Source of the DNA: Olleya aquimaris
GTDB taxonomy: Bacteria; Bacteroidota; Bacteroidia; Flavobacteriales; Flavobacteriaceae
Assembly: GCF_003259525.1 (NCBI RefSeq)
Contig: NZ_QLLO01000001.1
Coordinates: 248,001 to 312,000 of the forward strand
Direction of reading: 5' to 3'
Length of the DNA: 64,000 nucleotides
Both the position numbers and the translations under genes were made by a program. The stretch's first letter is position 1. Each line of letters begins with the position of its first letter. Positions 1 through 9,824 of the stretch are shown here, piece after piece. Below the pieces are notes generated by a model. The model made no database searches and was not told the origin of the DNA. It saw only the letters and a program-made list of their open reading frames with translations.

Positions 1-438
1 ACATCTTGTGACTCAAAAGCAGTTTTTGACGAGTATAAAAGTGTATCTACAGCTTGGAATAAAGAAGATATTGTAAGCTTTAATATTAATGCGCCAGACT
101 CGATTAAACCTTATAATTTGTTTGTAAATATTAGAAATACAAATGCTTATAAGTTTAGTAATTTATACTTAATAGTAGAAATGAATTTCCCTCACGGAAA
201 GACATTAACAGATACTTTAGAGTATGAAATGACTAAAAAAAATGGCGAATGGTTAGGCGAAGGGTTAACTGCTGTTAAAGAAAATAAGTTGTGGTACAAA
301 GAAGGTGTTGTTTTTAACGAAAGTGGTACTTACACTGTTAATATACAGCACGCTATGCGTAATAATGGAGAGGTTAATGGTGTTGTAAACTTAGAAGGTA
401 TTACAGATGTAGGTTTTAGAGTAGAAAAAATAGAATAA
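1..438 (+). CDS. gldH: Gliding motility lipoprotein GldH (5' end cut off)
   Basis: The reading frame is open from the first base of the window and ends at 438, so the true start lies upstream. The first codons read T-S-C-D-S, which looks like the end of a lipobox with its lipidated Cys at codon 3; only the signal peptide is therefore missing. The body (PHGKTLTDTLEYEM, GEWLGEG, and a C-terminal GVVNLEGITDVGFRVEK) matches my memory of GldH, an outer-membrane-associated lipoprotein needed for gliding and T9SS function in Flavobacteriia. The gene is followed after 11 bases by a penicillin-binding protein, an arrangement common in this group. Family recognition is from memory of the sequence pattern, not a search. 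Confidence 0.85.
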   Translation, partial: TSCDSKAVFDEYKSVSTAWNKEDIVSFNINAPDSIKPYNLFVNIRNTNAYKFSNLYLIVEMNFPHGKTLTDTLEYEMTKKNGEWLGEGLTAVKENKLWYKEGVVFNESGTYTVNIQHAMRNNGEVNGVVNLEGITDVGFRVEKIE

Positions 439-449
439 TAGTCTAACAT

Positions 450-2819
450 ATGGCAAAAACAAATAAATCAGAAGAGGCAGGCTTCGAAAAATATGTACGT
501 TGGTTTTGGATGTTATTTTTAGGTGGATTACTTTCAATAGTACTTCTATTTTTATTAGCATCTTGGGGAGTTTTGGGTGAAATGCCTGATCACACGCAAT
601 TAGAAAACCCTAAAACTAATTTAGCTACTGAAATTATTTCTTCAGACGGAGAAACGCTAGGTAAATTTTATTTTAGAGATAATCGTACTCCTGTTAGTTA
701 TGACGAGCTACCACAACATTTAGTTGATGCTTTAATAGCAACAGAAGATGTTAGATACTTAGAACACTCTGGTATTGATGGTCGTGGTACGTTGCGAGCA
801 ATTTTAAAACCAGGAAGTGGAGGTGCTAGTACAATTACACAACAATTAGCAAAACAATTATTTACCAAAAGAGCCTCAAGTAATAAGGTAAAAAGAGTGT
901 TGCAGAAATTTAAAGAATGGATTATTGCCATTCGTTTAGAGCGCCAATACACTAAAGAAGAAATTGTCGCTCAATATTTAAATATTGTAGATTTTGATAA
1001 TAATGCAGATGGAATACGATCGGCATCCAGAATCTATTTTGGAGGTAAAGAACCCAAAGAATTAAGTATAAAAGAGTCTGCAATGATTGTTGGAATGCTT
1101 AAAAATCCTTCATTATATAACCCATTAAAAGATAAAGGAGAACGAGCTGTAAAAACAAAAGCAAGAAGAAACGTAGTTTTTGCTCAAATGGCTAAGTATG
1201 GTTATATCACAGATAAAGAAAAAGATTCACTTCAAAAAACCGATTTAGGATTAAGATACACTCCAGACTCACACAGTTCTGGAACTGCTACTTATTTTAG
1301 AGAGTATTTAAGAGACTTTATGAAAAATTGGATAAACGATCCAAAAAATCGTAAGCCAGATGGTAGTAAATATAATATCAATAATGACGGTTTAAAAATC
1401 TACACAACTATAGACTCGCGTATGCAGCGATATGCAGAAGAAGCAGTTGCTAGACACATGCCAAGATTACAAGCTGAGTTTTTTCATCAAAACACTCCAG
1501 ACCGTAATCCAACCGCTCCTTTTTTAGGATTAACCAAAGAAGAGGAAGAGCAATTGATGTATAATGCTATGAGCAGAGGAGAACGTTGGAGAATATTAAA
1601 AAATGCAGGTAAAAGCGAAAAAGAAATTAGAGCTTCTTTTTACAAGCCAGCTAAAATGACAGTGTTTAAATGGGATAAAAACGGACAACCAAGTGAAGTA
1701 GACACTATTATGAAACCTATAGATTCTATGCGTTATTATAAGCATTTTCTGCATCCAGGAATGATGAGTATGGATCCACAAACAGGACATGTTAAAGCTT
1801 GGGTTGGTGGTATGAACTATAGAAGTTTCCAATATGATCACGTCAAACAAGGAAAACGCCAGGTTGGATCTACGTTTAAACCTTTTGTTTACGCAACTGC
1901 AATTAACCAATTGCACATGTCACCTTGTGATAAGTTACCACGTGCTCCAATAACTATTGAAGCCAATAAATATGGTAATCCAGAACCATGGTCTCCAAAA
2001 AATAATGACGGAGATTACAGTGGAGAATTAAATTTAAAACAAGCGTTAGCAAACTCTGTAAATACCATTACAGCCAGATTAATGGATAAAGTTGGCCCAC
2101 AACCTGTAGCAGAATTAGCACAAAATCTTGGAATAACATCAGAGATCCCATTAGTGCCTTCTATTGCTTTGGGTACTCCAGATATTAGTGTATACGAAAT
2201 GGTTGGTGCCTATGCTGCATTTGCAAATCAAGGGGTTTATACCAAACCTGTTATGGTAACCACTATTGTAGATAAAAACGATACAGTTTTATATCAATTT
2301 GTACCAGAAACTAGAGATGTATTAAGTGAAGAAACAGCTTATGTAACGGTAAAACTTATGCAAGGTGTAGTAGAGTCTGGTTCAGGAAGCAGATTAAGAA
2401 CCGTTGGAAGAGATAAATGGGATGCTTCCTACAGAGAAGTGGTTACAGGATATCCTTATGAACTAACAAATCCTATAGCTGGTAAAACAGGAACAACACA
2501 AAACCAATCTGATGGTTGGTTTATGGGTATGGTGCCTAACTTAGTAACTGGTGTATGGGTTGGTGCAGAAGACAGAGCGACCCATTTTAGCAGAACAAAA
2601 TATGGTCAAGGCGCAGCTATGGCTTTACCTATTTGGGGAATATATATGAAAAGCTGTTATGAAGACGAGACTTTAGACGTATCAAAATCAGACTTTCCAC
2701 GTCCTTCTAATTTAACAATAGCAGTAGATTGTGAAAACTATGTGCCTGATGGTGGTGATTCACCTGGATTAGATCTTCCAGAAGATGACGTCCCTGACGA
2801 ATTAGAAATGAATCCATAA
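450..2819 (+). CDS. Class A penicillin-binding protein (bifunctional transglycosylase/transpeptidase, PBP1A type)
   Basis: This enzyme polymerises lipid II into glycan strands and cross-links the peptides, on the outer face of the inner membrane. One membrane segment spans about residues 17-40. The GT51 glycosyltransferase domain follows, with ATED (97-100, catalytic Glu99) and STITQQ (127-132). The transpeptidase domain carries all three motifs: STFK (474-477, Ser474 nucleophile), SVN (536-538) and KTGT (679-682). The length of 789 residues is normal for the family. The C-terminal tail is acidic. The gene starts 11 bases after gldH and is closed by a strong terminator at 2841-2867, so the two probably form the end of one transcript. 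Confidence 0.95.
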   Translation: MAKTNKSEEAGFEKYVRWFWMLFLGGLLSIVLLFLLASWGVLGEMPDHTQLENPKTNLATEIISSDGETLGKFYFRDNRTPVSYDELPQHLVDALIATEDVRYLEHSGIDGRGTLRAILKPGSGGASTITQQLAKQLFTKRASSNKVKRVLQKFKEWIIAIRLERQYTKEEIVAQYLNIVDFDNNADGIRSASRIYFGGKEPKELSIKESAMIVGMLKNPSLYNPLKDKGERAVKTKARRNVVFAQMAKYGYITDKEKDSLQKTDLGLRYTPDSHSSGTATYFREYLRDFMKNWINDPKNRKPDGSKYNINNDGLKIYTTIDSRMQRYAEEAVARHMPRLQAEFFHQNTPDRNPTAPFLGLTKEEEEQLMYNAMSRGERWRILKNAGKSEKEIRASFYKPAKMTVFKWDKNGQPSEVDTIMKPIDSMRYYKHFLHPGMMSMDPQTGHVKAWVGGMNYRSFQYDHVKQGKRQVGSTFKPFVYATAINQLHMSPCDKLPRAPITIEANKYGNPEPWSPKNNDGDYSGELNLKQALANSVNTITARLMDKVGPQPVAELAQNLGITSEIPLVPSIALGTPDISVYEMVGAYAAFANQGVYTKPVMVTTIVDKNDTVLYQFVPETRDVLSEETAYVTVKLMQGVVESGSGSRLRTVGRDKWDASYREVVTGYPYELTNPIAGKTGTTQNQSDGWFMGMVPNLVTGVWVGAEDRATHFSRTKYGQGAAMALPIWGIYMKSCYEDETLDVSKSDFPRPSNLTIAVDCENYVPDGGDSPGLDLPEDDVPDELEMNP

Positions 2820-2840
2820 CTAATACATTAAAAAATAAAA

Positions 2841-2867
2841 GCCATTCACTTTAGAATGGCTTTTTTA
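2841..2867 (+). terminator. Rho-independent terminator after the PBP gene
   Basis: A 7-bp perfect stem (gccattc / gaatggc) with a 6-base loop is followed by six T's. It lies 21 bases after the PBP stop codon and separates that operon from scoA. Confidence 0.85.
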
Positions 2868-2903
2868 TTTCTTAAATTTAAACCACTTAAAAATTAGAAA
2901 ATA

Positions 2904-3611
2904 ATGATTCTAAAAACAGTAAATTCTGTAGAAGAAGCACTAGATGGTGTCAAGGATAATATGACCTTTATGCTAGGTGGTTTTGGACTTAGTGGTATCC
3001 CAGAAAACGCAATTGCAGAACTTGTAAAACGAAACGTAAAAGGCGTGACGTGTATCTCTAACAATGCAGGAGTGGACGATTTTGGATTGGGTTTATTACT
3101 ACAAAAAAAGCAAATCAAAAAAATGGTATCCTCATACGTAGGAGAGAATGACGAATTTGAACGACAAATGTTGTCAGGAGAGTTGGATGTCGAGCTGATT
3201 CCGCAAGGGACTTTAGCAGAACGTTGTCGTGCTGCACAAGCTGGTTTTCCTGCTATTTACACACCAGCAGGATATGGCACAGAAGTAGCAGAAGGCAAAG
3301 AAACCAGAGAATTTGACGGTAAAATGTATGTATTAGAACATGCGTTTAAAGCCGACTTTGCTTTTGTAAAAGCTTGGAAAGGTGATGCTGCCGGAAATTT
3401 GATTTTTAAAGGCACTGCTAGAAACTTTAATCCATGCATGGCTGGAGCTGCAAAAATTACAGTTGCTGAGGTAGAGGAGTTGGTTCCTGTAGGCGATTTA
3501 GACCCTAATCAAATACACATCCCAGGTATATTTGTACAACGTATTTTTCAAGGGAAAACCTATGAAAAACGCATAGAACAAAGAACAGTTAGACAAAAAG
3601 AAGTTAGCTAG
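2904..3611 (+). CDS. scoA: 3-oxoacid (succinyl-CoA:acetoacetate) CoA-transferase, subunit A
   Basis: Alpha subunit of a family I CoA-transferase, which moves CoA between succinyl-CoA and acetoacetate in ketone-body and branched-chain catabolism. The N-terminal glycine-rich stretch [16 protein letters not shown] (about residues 25-40), TCISNNAG, and the [22 protein letters not shown] segment are typical of subunit A. The length of 235 residues is full. The catalytic glutamate lies in subunit B, encoded 86 bases downstream on the same strand. It could act on another 3-oxoacid; the substrate cannot be read from sequence alone. Confidence 0.92.
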   Translation: MILKTVNSVEEALDGVKDNMTFMLGGFGLSGIPENAIAELVKRNVKGVTCISNNAGVDDFGLGLLLQKKQIKKMVSSYVGENDEFERQMLSGELDVELIPQGTLAERCRAAQAGFPAIYTPAGYGTEVAEGKETREFDGKMYVLEHAFKADFAFVKAWKGDAAGNLIFKGTARNFNPCMAGAAKITVAEVEELVPVGDLDPNQIHIPGIFVQRIFQGKTYEKRIEQRTVRQKEVS

Positions 3612-3697
3612 TTAAAAGTGCCTAAAATGCGCTAAATTTTAGAGTATTAAAAAGATAGATTTTTAACTATAAATACTTATAACTTTAAACTAAAAAA

Positions 3698-4351
3698 ATG
3701 TTAGATAAAACAGGAATAGCTAAGCGTATAGCAAAAGAAGTTAAAGACGGTTATTATGTTAACCTAGGTATTGGTATACCTACTTTAGTTGCCAATTATG
3801 TACGTGATGATATACAAGTAGAATTTCAGTCGGAAAACGGAGTATTGGGTATGGGTCCTTTTCCTTTTGAAGGCGAAGAAGATGCAGATATTATTAACGC
3901 AGGAAAACAAACCATAACGACCCTTCCAGGAGCAAGTTTTTTTGATTCTGCTATGAGTTTTTCTATGATTAGAGGTCAACATGTAGACCTAACCATTTTA
4001 GGAGCAATGGAAGTAGCGGAAAACGGAGACATTGCCAATTGGAAAATACCTGGAAAAATGGTAAAAGGTATGGGTGGTGCAATGGATTTAGTGGCTAGTG
4101 CAGAAAATATAATTGTTGCCATGATGCATACTAATCGTGCAGGAGAATCTAAACTACTTATACGATGCAGTTTACCATTAACAGGTGTTGGATGTGTCAA
4201 AAAAATAGTAACTAATCTAGCGGTTATAGAAGTTACAGATAAAGGGTTTAAGCTTTTAGAACGCGCTCCAGGTGTAACGGTTGAAGACATCCAAAAAGCA
4301 ACAGAAGGGACTTTAATTATTGAAGGTGATATTCCTGAGATGAGCCTGTAA
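3698..4351 (+). CDS. scoB: 3-oxoacid (succinyl-CoA:acetoacetate) CoA-transferase, subunit B
   Basis: Beta subunit of the CoA-transferase. The SENGVLGMGPFP motif (around residue 47) contains the glutamate that forms the covalent CoA thioester in this family. GIGIPTLVANYV near the start and the LPLTGVGCVKKIVTNLAVIEV block near the C-terminus are further family marks. The length of 217 residues is typical. The stop codon is followed after only two bases by the ATG of the HExxH gene at 4354, so the three genes are probably cotranscribed and the last two translationally coupled. Confidence 0.92.
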   Translation: MLDKTGIAKRIAKEVKDGYYVNLGIGIPTLVANYVRDDIQVEFQSENGVLGMGPFPFEGEEDADIINAGKQTITTLPGASFFDSAMSFSMIRGQHVDLTILGAMEVAENGDIANWKIPGKMVKGMGGAMDLVASAENIIVAMMHTNRAGESKLLIRCSLPLTGVGCVKKIVTNLAVIEVTDKGFKLLERAPGVTVEDIQKATEGTLIIEGDIPEMSL

Positions 4352-4353
4352 TA

Positions 4354-4986
4354 ATGCGAATCAAGACCTTAACAAATCAATTTGTAAATTATCACTACGT
4401 ATTAGATAGAGATTATACTCTTATCCAAGATCGCTTTCTTAGAAACACCACTATTGCATTAGATTTTCTAGTAAAATCAAGTGCATTAACAATTACTTTT
4501 AAAGAAGAAGATCATACCCATCAAGTAGATGTTATTGATGTTTTAGTAGCAGACACAGATAATAATATCACCATTATTCCAGCTCAAAAAAATGCGTATA
4601 GTCCAAAATATAATACCATTTTATTTTACGATACACATGGAGTAGTCTTTAGAAAAAACCATAAAAAAAGTTGGTTTAAGCGTAACAAAGGGTACAATTC
4701 TCCAGTATCTCTGTTGTCTCATGAGTTAATTCATTGTTATAATGAATTGTACGATACACAAGATTATCTTCAAAGAAAACAAGACCAGACCTCAAAAGGT
4801 CAAAAAATTGATGCAGATGGACGCGATTTATCTTTCCCTAATGCAGAGGAAGTATTTGTAATTAAAATGACCAATCAAGTTGCAGCTAGATTAGGAGAAG
4901 ACAGACGATCTAATTATGGTAGAAGTTATTATCCAACACAAAGTGTTTTAACGACTAAACGATTAAAAATTAAATTAAATTTGTAA
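4354..4986 (+). CDS. Putative zinc metallopeptidase, M91-like (HExxH protein)
   Basis: A 210-residue protein with no signal peptide. It has a clear HELIH zinc motif at 123-127 preceded by SLLS. A downstream EE pair (165-166) sits in a helix-like stretch that continues to Asn174 and Arg184-Arg185, with several Tyr further on. This layout, HExxH then about 40 residues then EE with a Tyr-rich tail, resembles the M91 effector-type peptidases, but the match is from memory and remote. The ATG follows the scoB stop after two bases. No biochemical link with CoA transfer is obvious. A bidirectional hairpin lies downstream. Confidence 0.6.
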   Translation: MRIKTLTNQFVNYHYVLDRDYTLIQDRFLRNTTIALDFLVKSSALTITFKEEDHTHQVDVIDVLVADTDNNITIIPAQKNAYSPKYNTILFYDTHGVVFRKNHKKSWFKRNKGYNSPVSLLSHELIHCYNELYDTQDYLQRKQDQTSKGQKIDADGRDLSFPNAEEVFVIKMTNQVAARLGEDRRSNYGRSYYPTQSVLTTKRLKIKLNL

Positions 4987-5202
4987 GAAAATTCTATTTA
5001 ATGTTAAAAAAAGATGTATTTCATCGAAAAATAATGCTTTTTGTCTGATTATTCTAAAATGAGGTTGTATGTTTGTAATCCCAAACCTAACCATTTAACA
5101 TAAAGCCCAAGTCTACCATGACTTAACCTAAATGTTAAACTTTTTTGTTCCAAATTTACCAAAAACTTAACCTACTATGTTTTTAAAAAATTTAAAAAAA
5201 AG

Positions 5203-5243
5203 AATACAAAACACCATTAGTTTTATTAATAGTGTTTTGTATT
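5203..5243. terminator. Bidirectional terminator between convergent genes
   Basis: A 17-bp stem with one mismatch (arms 5203-5219 and 5227-5243) and a 7-base loop, with A-rich sequence before it and mixed A/T after. It lies between the HExxH gene (plus) and the ABC ATPase (minus), where both transcripts should end. The rest of the 277-base gap holds nothing I can recognise. Confidence 0.7.
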
Positions 5244-5263
5244 TAACAAAAAAAGTATTTATG

Positions 5264-6952
5264 CTATAACCCTTTAGGGATTGCTGAAATTAATTTTTTT
5301 GTATAGTCTTTTTTAGGCGAGTTGTAAATAACATCTGCATCGTCTAATTCTTCAATTTTACCTTGATTCATAACCAACAATTGGTCACTCATGTATTTGA
5401 CTACTGCTAAGTCATGAGATATAAATATATAGGTAAAACCAAAGTTTTCCTTCAATTCATTTAACAAATTTAAAACTTGTGCTTGCACAGAAATGTCTAA
5501 AGCAGACACAGACTCGTCGCAAACAATTAACTTAGGTTGTAACGCTATAGTGCGTGCAATACCTACACGTTGTCTTTGACCACCAGAGAATTGGTGTGGA
5601 TATTTATTAAAAGCTGATTCCTCCAGACCAACACGTTTTAATACATCCATAGTTTGTTCTTTTCGTTCTTTATCAGAAGTAAATAAATTATGGACTTTCA
5701 TAGGTTCCATAATAGCATTACCAATAGTAAGTCTTGGGTTTAAAGAGGCATATGGATCTTGAAAAATTATCTGAATATCTTTTCTAATTGCTTTAGTTTC
5801 AGCTTTAGTTAAGTTTGTAATGTCTTTTCCTTTATATAAAATATGTCCTTTAGTGGCTTTATCTAAAAGTAAAATGGCATTTCCTAGGGTAGATTTTCCA
5901 CAACCAGATTCTCCTACTAATCCTAAGGTTTCACCTTCATATAATTTAAAACTTACTTTATTAACTGCTTTAAAAGTTTCTGTTTTTGCAAAAAATCCAG
6001 ATTTAGAAATATATTCTTTTTCAAGATTTACCACTTCTAATAATGGCGCTTTAGAGTATATTTTTTTATGCTGAATTTGACGCATATCACTGGTAATAAT
6101 TGCATCAGATACAGTGTCATTTAGCACGTCTTTTATAGTTGGTAATGTTTTTAATCGGACCTCTAAAGAAGGTCTAGATTGTATTAAAGCTTTAGTATAC
6201 GGATGTTTGGGTTGTTTAAAAATATTTTCAACCGTGTTTTGTTCTACTATTTCACCTTGGTACATGACTACAACACGGTTTGCAATTTCAGAGATTAAAC
6301 TTAAATCATGAGTAATAAAAATGATGCTCATTTTAGTCTCTTCTTGCAATTCTTTTAACAAACTAATTATGTCCTTTTGGACGGTTACATCTAACGCAGT
6401 AGTTGGCTCGTCAGCAATTAATAGCTGTGGTTTGCAGGCTATAGCCATAGCAATCATGACACGTTGTTTTTGCCCACCAGAAATCTCATGTGGATACGAT
6501 TTATAGACGCGTTCTGGATGTGGAAGTTTTACTTTATTAAAAAGTAAAAGGGTTTCACCTTTTATCTGATTTTTTGTCAAGTTTGTGTGCTGAAACAAAA
6601 TTTCTTCAACCTGTTTTCCGCAGGTCATGGATGGGTTTAAAGAACTCATGGGTTCTTGAAAAATCATCGCAATTTTTTGACCTCTTATAGCTTGAAATTG
6701 TTTGTTACTTATTGTAGTTAAATCTAAATCGTTAAACGTAATTGTTCCAGATGTAATATTAGACACACGCTTAGGTAACAACCCAAGAATAGCCAAAGAA
6801 GACACTGATTTTCCAGAACCAGACTCGCCTACAATTCCAACAATTTCATTTTCAAATACAGAATAGGAAATATTTTTAATAATGGATTGGTCTATGCCAT
6901 CATTTTTAAAACTAATTGATAGGTTATTTATATGAAGTAAAATAGTGCTCAT
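5264..6952 (-). CDS. ABC transporter with two fused ATPase domains (Opp/Dpp peptide type)
   Basis: Two complete ABC ATPases in one 562-residue chain, as in YejF and GsiA, which power peptide import across the inner membrane. The first half has Walker A GESGSGKS (42-49), signature SGGQKQRV and Walker B LLIADEP. The second has GESGCGKS (around 350), SGGQRQRV and LIVCDES. Each half also carries the oligopeptide-transporter extension (HPYTKALI, and a KDYTKKLISAIP tail). No permease or binding protein is adjacent, so the membrane partners must be encoded elsewhere. The gene stands alone between a terminator and the divergent metalloprotease gene. Confidence 0.93.
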   Translation of the reverse strand: MSTILLHINNLSISFKNDGIDQSIIKNISYSVFENEIVGIVGESGSGKSVSSLAILGLLPKRVSNITSGTITFNDLDLTTISNKQFQAIRGQKIAMIFQEPMSSLNPSMTCGKQVEEILFQHTNLTKNQIKGETLLLFNKVKLPHPERVYKSYPHEISGGQKQRVMIAMAIACKPQLLIADEPTTALDVTVQKDIISLLKELQEETKMSIIFITHDLSLISEIANRVVVMYQGEIVEQNTVENIFKQPKHPYTKALIQSRPSLEVRLKTLPTIKDVLNDTVSDAIITSDMRQIQHKKIYSKAPLLEVVNLEKEYISKSGFFAKTETFKAVNKVSFKLYEGETLGLVGESGCGKSTLGNAILLLDKATKGHILYKGKDITNLTKAETKAIRKDIQIIFQDPYASLNPRLTIGNAIMEPMKVHNLFTSDKERKEQTMDVLKRVGLEESAFNKYPHQFSGGQRQRVGIARTIALQPKLIVCDESVSALDISVQAQVLNLLNELKENFGFTYIFISHDLAVVKYMSDQLLVMNQGKIEELDDADVIYNSPKKDYTKKLISAIPKGL

Positions 6953-7133
6953 TTATGTAAAAGTAATTTATTTCTTTCAATTGATTGAGGGTAAAACCAC
7001 ACTTGTAATCGAATAGTATTTTTTATCACGTTTTTTGTCGAAAAAAACAAAAAACAAAATGTTTAATTAATAAAAAATCAATACTTTCAGTACCGAATTA
7101 ATAAAATATTATATAATCTATTAAACTATTCGT

Positions 7134-9677
7134 ATGAAAAAAACTTTTACTTTATTTATTTTAAGTTTTCTTATGGCTTTTTCTGTTTTTGCACAACAAG
7201 ATAGAAATTGTTCTACAATGCAAAACTTAGAATACAGACAACAATTAGATCCTACCTTACAACAGCGCATGGATCAAATAGAAGCTTATACGCAACAACG
7301 CATTGCGGAAGCACAAAATGCCAGAATAGATGGAAGCATTATAACTATTCCAGTTGTGGTGCACGTCATTTATAGCAATTCTAACGAGAATATAAGCGAA
7401 GCTCAAATTTTGTCTCAAATACAAGTATTAAATGACGATTTTAGACGTACTAATGCTGATGCTAATAACACATGGTCTCAAGCTGCAGATACAGAAATTC
7501 AGTTTTGTATGGCTACTGTAGATCCAAACGGAAATGCAACTAATGGTATTACAAGAAAATCTTCAACAAGAACTTCTTGGGGAACCAACGATGATATGAA
7601 AAAATCGTCTCAAGGTGGAGTAGATCCTTGGGATACCTCGCAATATTTAAACATGTGGGTATGTAATATAGGAGGCGGAATTTTAGGTTACGCACAGTTT
7701 CCTGGAGGTAGTGCTGCAACAGATGGTGTGGTTATGGGTCCTCAATACTTCGGAAGTAAAAATGGAGGTTCTGGATTTTATTTATCTGCTCCTTTTGACT
7801 TAGGACGTACAACAACCCATGAGGTTGGACACTTTTTAAACTTACGTCATATTTGGGGAGATGGTAATTGTAATGCAGACGACTTTGTGTCTGATACACC
7901 AACATCAGATGCTGCAAATTATGGTTGCGCAACTGGTCATGTATCTTGTGGTACTACAGATATGGTACAAAATTATATGGATTATAGCGATGACTCTTGT
8001 ATGAATTTATATACTCAGGGTCAAAAAGCTAGAATGAGAGCTGTTTTATTACCAGGAGGAGTTAGAGCTAGTTTAGGTGCTTCAACTAAGTGTGATGGAG
8101 GCGGAAGTACACCAACTTGTACAGACGGAATCCAAAATGGAGATGAAACTGGAGTTGATTGTGGAGGTTCTTCTTGCTCACCTTGTCAAACTGCTTGTAA
8201 CGACAACGATGTTAACGTTACGATTACTTTTGATAATTATCCTGAAGAAACTGCATGGACCATTAAAAACTCAAGTGGTACTACAGTTGCATCTGGAGGA
8301 ACTTATGGGTCTCAACCAGATGGTTCTACTATTTCTGAAACATTATGTTTACCAGATGGATGTTATGACTTTACAATAACAGATGCGTATGGAGATGGTA
8401 TATGTTGTTCTTACGGAAATGGGTCTTACAGTGTGACTAATGGATCTACAACCTTAGCGTCTGGAGGATCGTTTGCAAGCTCTGAAGTGACAAACTTTTG
8501 TGTAGGAAGTGCTCCTGCAGATACAGTTAAACCTGTCATTACTTTAAACGGAAACGCAACTATTAATTTAACTGTAGGAGACACTTATAACGAACAAGGT
8601 GCTACTGCTACAGATGATGTGGATGGTAATTTAACCTCTAGTATTGTTATTACTGGAACAGTAAATACAAACTCTGCAGGAACTTACACTAGATTTTATA
8701 ATGTAAGTGATGCAGCAGGAAATGCAGCAGATCAAGTTACAAGAACGGTTGTTGTAAGCCCTGCAACTTCTGGATGTACAGGAGGTGTGTCTTCTTTCCC
8801 ATATAGTGAAGGTTTTGAGTCTAGCTTTGGATTATGGACACAAGGAAGTGGAGACGACTTTAACTGGACAAGAAGAAGCGGATCAACACCATCAAGCAAT
8901 ACAGGACCATCTAGTGCAGCTGCAGGATCGCAGTATGCTTATATGGAGTCTTCTGCACCAAACTATTCAAACAAACGCGCCATTTTAGTATCACCTTGTT
9001 TTGATTTATCTGGTGTTAATAATGCAAACTTTAGCTTTAAATACCATATGTATGGATCATCTGCTATGGGAAGCTTAAGTGTAGCTATTAGTACAAATAA
9101 TGGGTCATCTTGGACAACTATTTGGTCAAGATCTGGAAACCAAGGTAATGCTTGGCAAGATGCTAGTGTAGACTTGTCATCATACTCTGGTGATGCTGTT
9201 AGATTACGTTTTGATGGTACTACAGGTACAACATGGCAAGGTGATATGGCAGTAGATGCTATAAGCTTAACTAACGGAGCTGCAGATAAGTGTGCTGGAG
9301 TGTCTCCATGGAGTAGTGGTACAAGTTATTCTACAGGAGATCAAGTAACATATAATGGATATTTATACGAAAGAACCAATTCTGGTTGGGTAAATCTTGG
9401 TCCTTGTGGTACAGCAAGAATAGACAATCAAGGATTTGTACAACATTTAGGTGTAGCTATTTCAGTATATCCAAACCCTGTAAAAGGTAATACGTTATTT
9501 GTAAAAACTAATGTAGAAAACTTACCATATACAGTTGTTAATATGTTAGGACAACAAGTAGCTAAAGGTATTACAACATCAAAAGGTATAAATGTGAGCC
9601 AATTAGAAGCTGGTTTATACTTAGTACAGTTTGAAGTAAATGATACTATTGAAACTAGAAAATTCTTAAAGCAATAA
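7134..9677 (+). CDS. Secreted M43 (cytophagalysin-type) metalloprotease with T9SS sorting domain
   Basis: An 847-residue exported protease. A signal peptide covers about residues 1-20 (ends VFAQQ). The catalytic domain has the extended zinc motif HEVGHFLNLRH (229-239) of M43/pappalysin-like metzincins and the later Met-turn region YMDYSDDSCMN. Next come a Cys-rich DGIQNGDETGVDCGG linker, a CUB-like disulfide region, a DUF5011/HYR-type Ig fold (VKPVITLNGNATINL), a MAM-like jelly roll beginning FPYSEGFESSFGLW, and a carbohydrate-binding-like WSSGTSYSTGDQVTYNG module. The last 75 residues (VYPNPVKG ... GLYLVQFE) form a type A T9SS sorting domain. It is therefore probably exported through the outer membrane and released or anchored at the surface. 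A terminator follows. Confidence 0.93.
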   Translation: MKKTFTLFILSFLMAFSVFAQQDRNCSTMQNLEYRQQLDPTLQQRMDQIEAYTQQRIAEAQNARIDGSIITIPVVVHVIYSNSNENISEAQILSQIQVLNDDFRRTNADANNTWSQAADTEIQFCMATVDPNGNATNGITRKSSTRTSWGTNDDMKKSSQGGVDPWDTSQYLNMWVCNIGGGILGYAQFPGGSAATDGVVMGPQYFGSKNGGSGFYLSAPFDLGRTTTHEVGHFLNLRHIWGDGNCNADDFVSDTPTSDAANYGCATGHVSCGTTDMVQNYMDYSDDSCMNLYTQGQKARMRAVLLPGGVRASLGASTKCDGGGSTPTCTDGIQNGDETGVDCGGSSCSPCQTACNDNDVNVTITFDNYPEETAWTIKNSSGTTVASGGTYGSQPDGSTISETLCLPDGCYDFTITDAYGDGICCSYGNGSYSVTNGSTTLASGGSFASSEVTNFCVGSAPADTVKPVITLNGNATINLTVGDTYNEQGATATDDVDGNLTSSIVITGTVNTNSAGTYTRFYNVSDAAGNAADQVTRTVVVSPATSGCTGGVSSFPYSEGFESSFGLWTQGSGDDFNWTRRSGSTPSSNTGPSSAAAGSQYAYMESSAPNYSNKRAILVSPCFDLSGVNNANFSFKYHMYGSSAMGSLSVAISTNNGSSWTTIWSRSGNQGNAWQDASVDLSSYSGDAVRLRFDGTTGTTWQGDMAVDAISLTNGAADKCAGVSPWSSGTSYSTGDQVTYNGYLYERTNSGWVNLGPCGTARIDNQGFVQHLGVAISVYPNPVKGNTLFVKTNVENLPYTVVNMLGQQVAKGITTSKGINVSQLEAGLYLVQFEVNDTIETRKFLKQ

Positions 9678-9720
9678 CTAGAAAAAAAATCCCTAAACTA
9701 ACAAATGTTATTGCTAAAAA

Positions 9721-9749
9721 GTCCCAACGAAAGTTGGGGCTTTTTTTTT
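9721..9749 (+). terminator. Rho-independent terminator after the M43 protease
   Basis: An 8-bp stem (gtcccaac / gttggggc, one G-T pair) closed by a GAAA tetraloop and followed by nine T's. This is a textbook intrinsic terminator. Confidence 0.95.
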
Positions 9750-9794
9750 CATAAAATTGCTACTTAAGTAGTAAACTAGTAATTGTATTAAGTA

Positions 9795-9802
9795 TAGATT
9801 TG
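9795..9802 (+). promoter_or_regulatory. Putative -7 box (TAGATTTG) of the LamG gene
   Basis: An exact match to the Bacteroidota -7 consensus TAnnTTTG, 22 bases before the ATG at 9825. No clear -33 TTG is seen at the right distance. A perfect 12-bp palindrome (ctacttaagtag, 9760-9771) lies just upstream. Confidence 0.5.
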
Positions 9803-9824
9803 TATAAAATTTAAACCTAAATCA

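Noticed and set aside
5264-6952. Two separate ATPase genes joined by a sequencing error
   Set aside because: The frame is continuous, both halves are complete and fused Opp-type ATPases of this length are well known.
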